A DNA stretch of 64,000 nt from positions 341,478-405,477 of the forward strand of contig NW_025335855.1 of NCBI RefSeq assembly GCF_004798865.1. The letters are read 5' to 3'. The translations under genes and the position numbers were made by a program. The notes under the pieces were generated by a model, which saw only the letters and a list, made by a program, of their open reading frames with translations, was not told the origin of the DNA and searched no databases. Shown here piece by piece: positions 62,301-64,000 of the stretch. Source of the stretch: Varanus komodoensis (Eukaryota; Chordata; Lepidosauria; Squamata; Varanidae). Positions within the stretch are counted from its first letter, which is position 1. Every line of letters begins with the position of its first letter.

Positions 62301-63156
62301 GTCTCATGAGTACTTGAGCCCCCATCAGGAGCGAGGGAGAGAGGTCAGGGGGGCCCGCTTCCTCCTTAAAGCAGTTCTGACTCTCAGGCCCTCACACTCT
62401 GCTGCTCCTAGCAATGCCACGGAAAGCCACAAGGCAAGCGCCCGGTCTCTGTGAAACCAGTCAGCACTTCAACAAGGAGTACAGGACATCTCATCTCGAT
62501 AGAACAAAAATCCAGAAAGCTGAGCTCTTGCAGGGATTTCCGAACAGAAGAGCACGAGAGCCAAGGAGGAAAGGAGACTCTTTACAAGTAAAGAGTTTTT
62601 ACTTTGCGAGGGAAGTCCAGTCATTCAAGTCTTCACTTACCACTCGGGGAAGTTCTTCCGTCAACCTTTCACTGCTCAGCCACTCCTGACACTGCCCAAG
62701 TCCAGCCGCAAAGAGCTCGTGAGCGACTTGCTGTCTCAGCACGGGTACCAGCGCCAAGAGAGAAAGATGCTGCCACAGCGGCAGATTCTCAGCGTCTTTG
62801 GGGGAGAAGTTTTGGGTAAATGCCGCCTGCAAAGGAGGTGACAATGGGAGAGGGGACACGAGAGGATTCTGTGAAAATCTCAAAAACACGGATACCAGTG
62901 GAGCACCGGCACTGGACCAGCCCAAAACAGCCAACAGCAACAGGGGCGCTCTTGCTGCCTCGTCTCACACGTCCACACTCATCCTCCCCGGCCAGAACGC
63001 CCTCGGCCATTCAAACCGAGCTGGGCATGTGCGGGGGGGGGGGGGGGGTGCAAGAGCAAGACTTGCCTGATGCTCTGCAGCCATCAGGAAGAGCAGCCGC
63101 CTCAGCAGGACACCCAGGACAGAGACTTGGTGGTGCTCGGCAGGACAAGCTTTCAG
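56387..63156 (-). CDS. FIRRM: FIRRM (C1orf112), C-terminal exons, 5' part outside window
   Basis: FIRRM is the obligate partner of the AAA-ATPase FIGNL1. The pair strips RAD51/DMC1 from DNA in homologous recombination, meiosis and crosslink repair. Nine coding exons in minus-strand order: 63156-63067, 62826-62641, 62047-61925, 61199-61104, 60422-60309, 59760-59662, 58951-58871, 58292-58173, 56575-56387. Every intron is phase 0. They encode about 310 residues ending SRVC before TGA at 56389-56387. Family-matching segments include LLRRLLFLMA, FSPKDAENLPLWQH, AGEALEEGQ, LFIQMLEPQLLIQ, HAVEAFTQFAE, LPQCLNNEE and LLQKGPPPPWL. Individual exon lengths equal the human protein segments (for example 62, 41, 32, 27 and 40 codons). 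The last exon starts at CCC after GATCTGCAG, because this gives the same 19-residue spacing to EYKSA as in human. The product is helical throughout, with no catalytic motif. The first visible exon ends in a GC donor (see separate entry). Confidence 0.92.
57238..57712 (-). mobile_element. CR1-type LINE, ORF2 C-terminus and complete 3' UTR
   Basis: Minus-strand frame MFEVMCGVEKVDQELFCSLS, then RNAGARGHPVKPTGG and FRTDQRKSSSTQCVAALWLP, matches the CR1 C-terminus (...VEKVD.E.LF..SRN..TRGH..KL.GR.FRTD.RK...TQ..V.LWN.LP). The 3' end is TGGGCTTTTGGGCTAATCCA GCGTGGCTTCTCC. It lies in the last FIRRM intron. Confidence 0.85.
60480..60690 (-). mobile_element. tRNA-derived MIR-like SINE
   Basis: Complement of the SINE body: GGGGATCCACGTTGAGTCCC (B-box region), CACTCGGCCACGAGGCACGC, TGGGCGACTGGGCCAGG, CTCACCTCCCTCACCGGG and the tail GCCTTGGGTTCCTTGCAAG. 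In a FIRRM intron. The 5' (A-box) end is eroded. Confidence 0.7.
61833..61848. repeat. C-rich run in a FIRRM intron
   Basis: A short C homopolymer tract, just downstream (in FIRRM sense) of the exon 62047-61925. Confidence 0.7.
63033..63048. repeat. G16 homopolymer in a FIRRM intron
   Basis: Sixteen consecutive G, about 20 bases beyond the GC donor on the FIRRM sense strand (there a C run). Confidence 0.9.
63061..63066 (-). other. FIRRM: GC splice donor in FIRRM (GC-AG intron)
   Basis: The exon ending ...GAGCATCAG is followed by GCAAGT instead of GTxxxx. CAG/GCAAGT is the classical context of functional GC donors. The alternative GT four bases on would break the frame into the next exon, which begins at 62826. 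Confidence 0.75.
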
Positions 63157-63852
63157 CTGGACCGGGACAAGAAGCCATTAGCCGGCTACACTGGCGATGC
63201 CCCCCTGGCAGCAAGCCCGAGCTCACAGTCCCAACCTTGACACGATCCCTTTCCCAGTGCACCGACGGAGGCGTGCACGCACCCGAGCACTGTCTGGGCC
63301 AGTCGCCCCCTCTCACACAGACCACTCCCAGGCGCCGCGTGCCACAGGCCACCTCCCCAAGCAGAGGACCCCGCAAAATCCTGCACTGGGGTGCCATGAG
63401 AAGGCGAGGAGCAGCTTACTGAACTCATGCAGATGGCTTAAACACATGAGCCGACAGAAAGAGAACCGTCCCTGGCAATCAAATGCAACTGTTTCACAGA
63501 ACAGTCCAGCGACTTCCATCCAGGAGGCGGCGTCTGCTGCCGCTCCCCCGCTGGGACCAGGGTTCCCCTCGAGAAAGAGCGGGCAGGTCAGCCAGGCGGG
63601 CGCCGCAGCCCCAGGGTGCGCGTGCCCCTGCGGGAGCCCGCACCCAGCAGAGCCTCTTTTGCCAGCTGCGCGCTTCATGGCATTCGGTCCATTCCTCCTC
63701 TTTAATTACAGCACATGTCACTTGCACTTAACGTGAAAGCACGTCAAGGAACCGAGACAAAGACTAGCGTTTCCCATTTTCACACAAGAACTTTTCCCAA
63801 GGTTTCCACTCCTTAGGGCTAAATGTGGGGGTGCCCAGGCTTTACGTGGTGC
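63157..63852. other. FIRRM intron, no recognised exon
   Basis: Moderately G+C-rich. I looked for the preceding FIRRM exon on the minus strand and did not find a family-matching segment, so it lies beyond the window. Confidence 0.4.
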
Positions 63853-63986
63853 TGAATGAGGTGGCTGGAGGGAGTCACTGAGGCAGTCGGCAGGAGCTTG
63901 GGTGGACTCCGGGGATGGTGGAGGACAGAAGGCCTGGAGGAGTGTTGTCCACGGGGTCGCGACTTCGCGACTAGCCACGACAACAG
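63853..63986 (+). mobile_element. BovB (RTE) LINE 3' end
   Basis: ATGAGGTGGCTGGAGGGAGT CACTGAGGCAGTCGG...GGGTCGCGACTTCGCGACTA is the last roughly 130 bases of BovB, ending in CGACAACA. It aligns by eye with 45695-45830. 5' truncated. Confidence 0.9.
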
Positions 63987-64000
63987 GCCAGGTCTATTCT

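Overview
This is vertebrate nuclear DNA, most likely from a lepidosaur and probably a squamate (lizard or snake). Three multi-exon genes lie in the order and orientation KIFAP3 (+), SCYL3 (+), FIRRM/C1orf112 (-), the arrangement known from the F5-SELP-SCYL3-KIFAP3 region of human chromosome 1q24. The repeats support a reptile: several CR1-type LINEs, L2-like LINEs, L1-like fragments, a nearly full-length RTE/BovB LINE, tRNA-derived MIR-like SINEs, short DNA-transposon-like repeats and a DIRS-like fossil. BovB together with CR1 and this SINE is what points to squamates. The species cannot be named from the sequence.

Layout. Bases 1-29071 hold the last three coding exons of KIFAP3 (kinesin-II accessory subunit), separated by introns of about 4.1 kb and 24.2 kb. 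The 24-kb intron is a graveyard of LINE fragments, a broken DIRS-like element and microsatellites. Bases 29072 to about 36.6 kb are the KIFAP3 3' UTR plus intergenic DNA, ending in a stack of three retroelement pieces at 34.85-36.14 kb. A CpG island at 36.59-37.27 kb carries adjacent NRF1-like and ETS-like sites and is the likely SCYL3 promoter. SCYL3 is complete (38814-55748, 13 coding exons, about 752 residues), with a BovB LINE in one intron. FIRRM runs on the minus strand from beyond the right edge and stops at 56387, tail-to-tail with SCYL3. The nearest poly(A) signals of the two genes imply overlapping 3' ends. Nine FIRRM coding exons, the C-terminal part, are present.

The three genes are not an operon or a pathway. 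KIFAP3 serves ciliary and axonal transport, SCYL3 is a membrane-associated pseudokinase, and FIRRM partners FIGNL1 to remove RAD51/DMC1 from DNA. I found no previously undescribed biological system. The most unusual observation is a CR1 deletion derivative: two copies share the same internal junction, and a third, different CR1 derivative joins an ORF1 segment to the same 3' tail. All protein assignments come from reading translations against remembered family sequences, with no database search.
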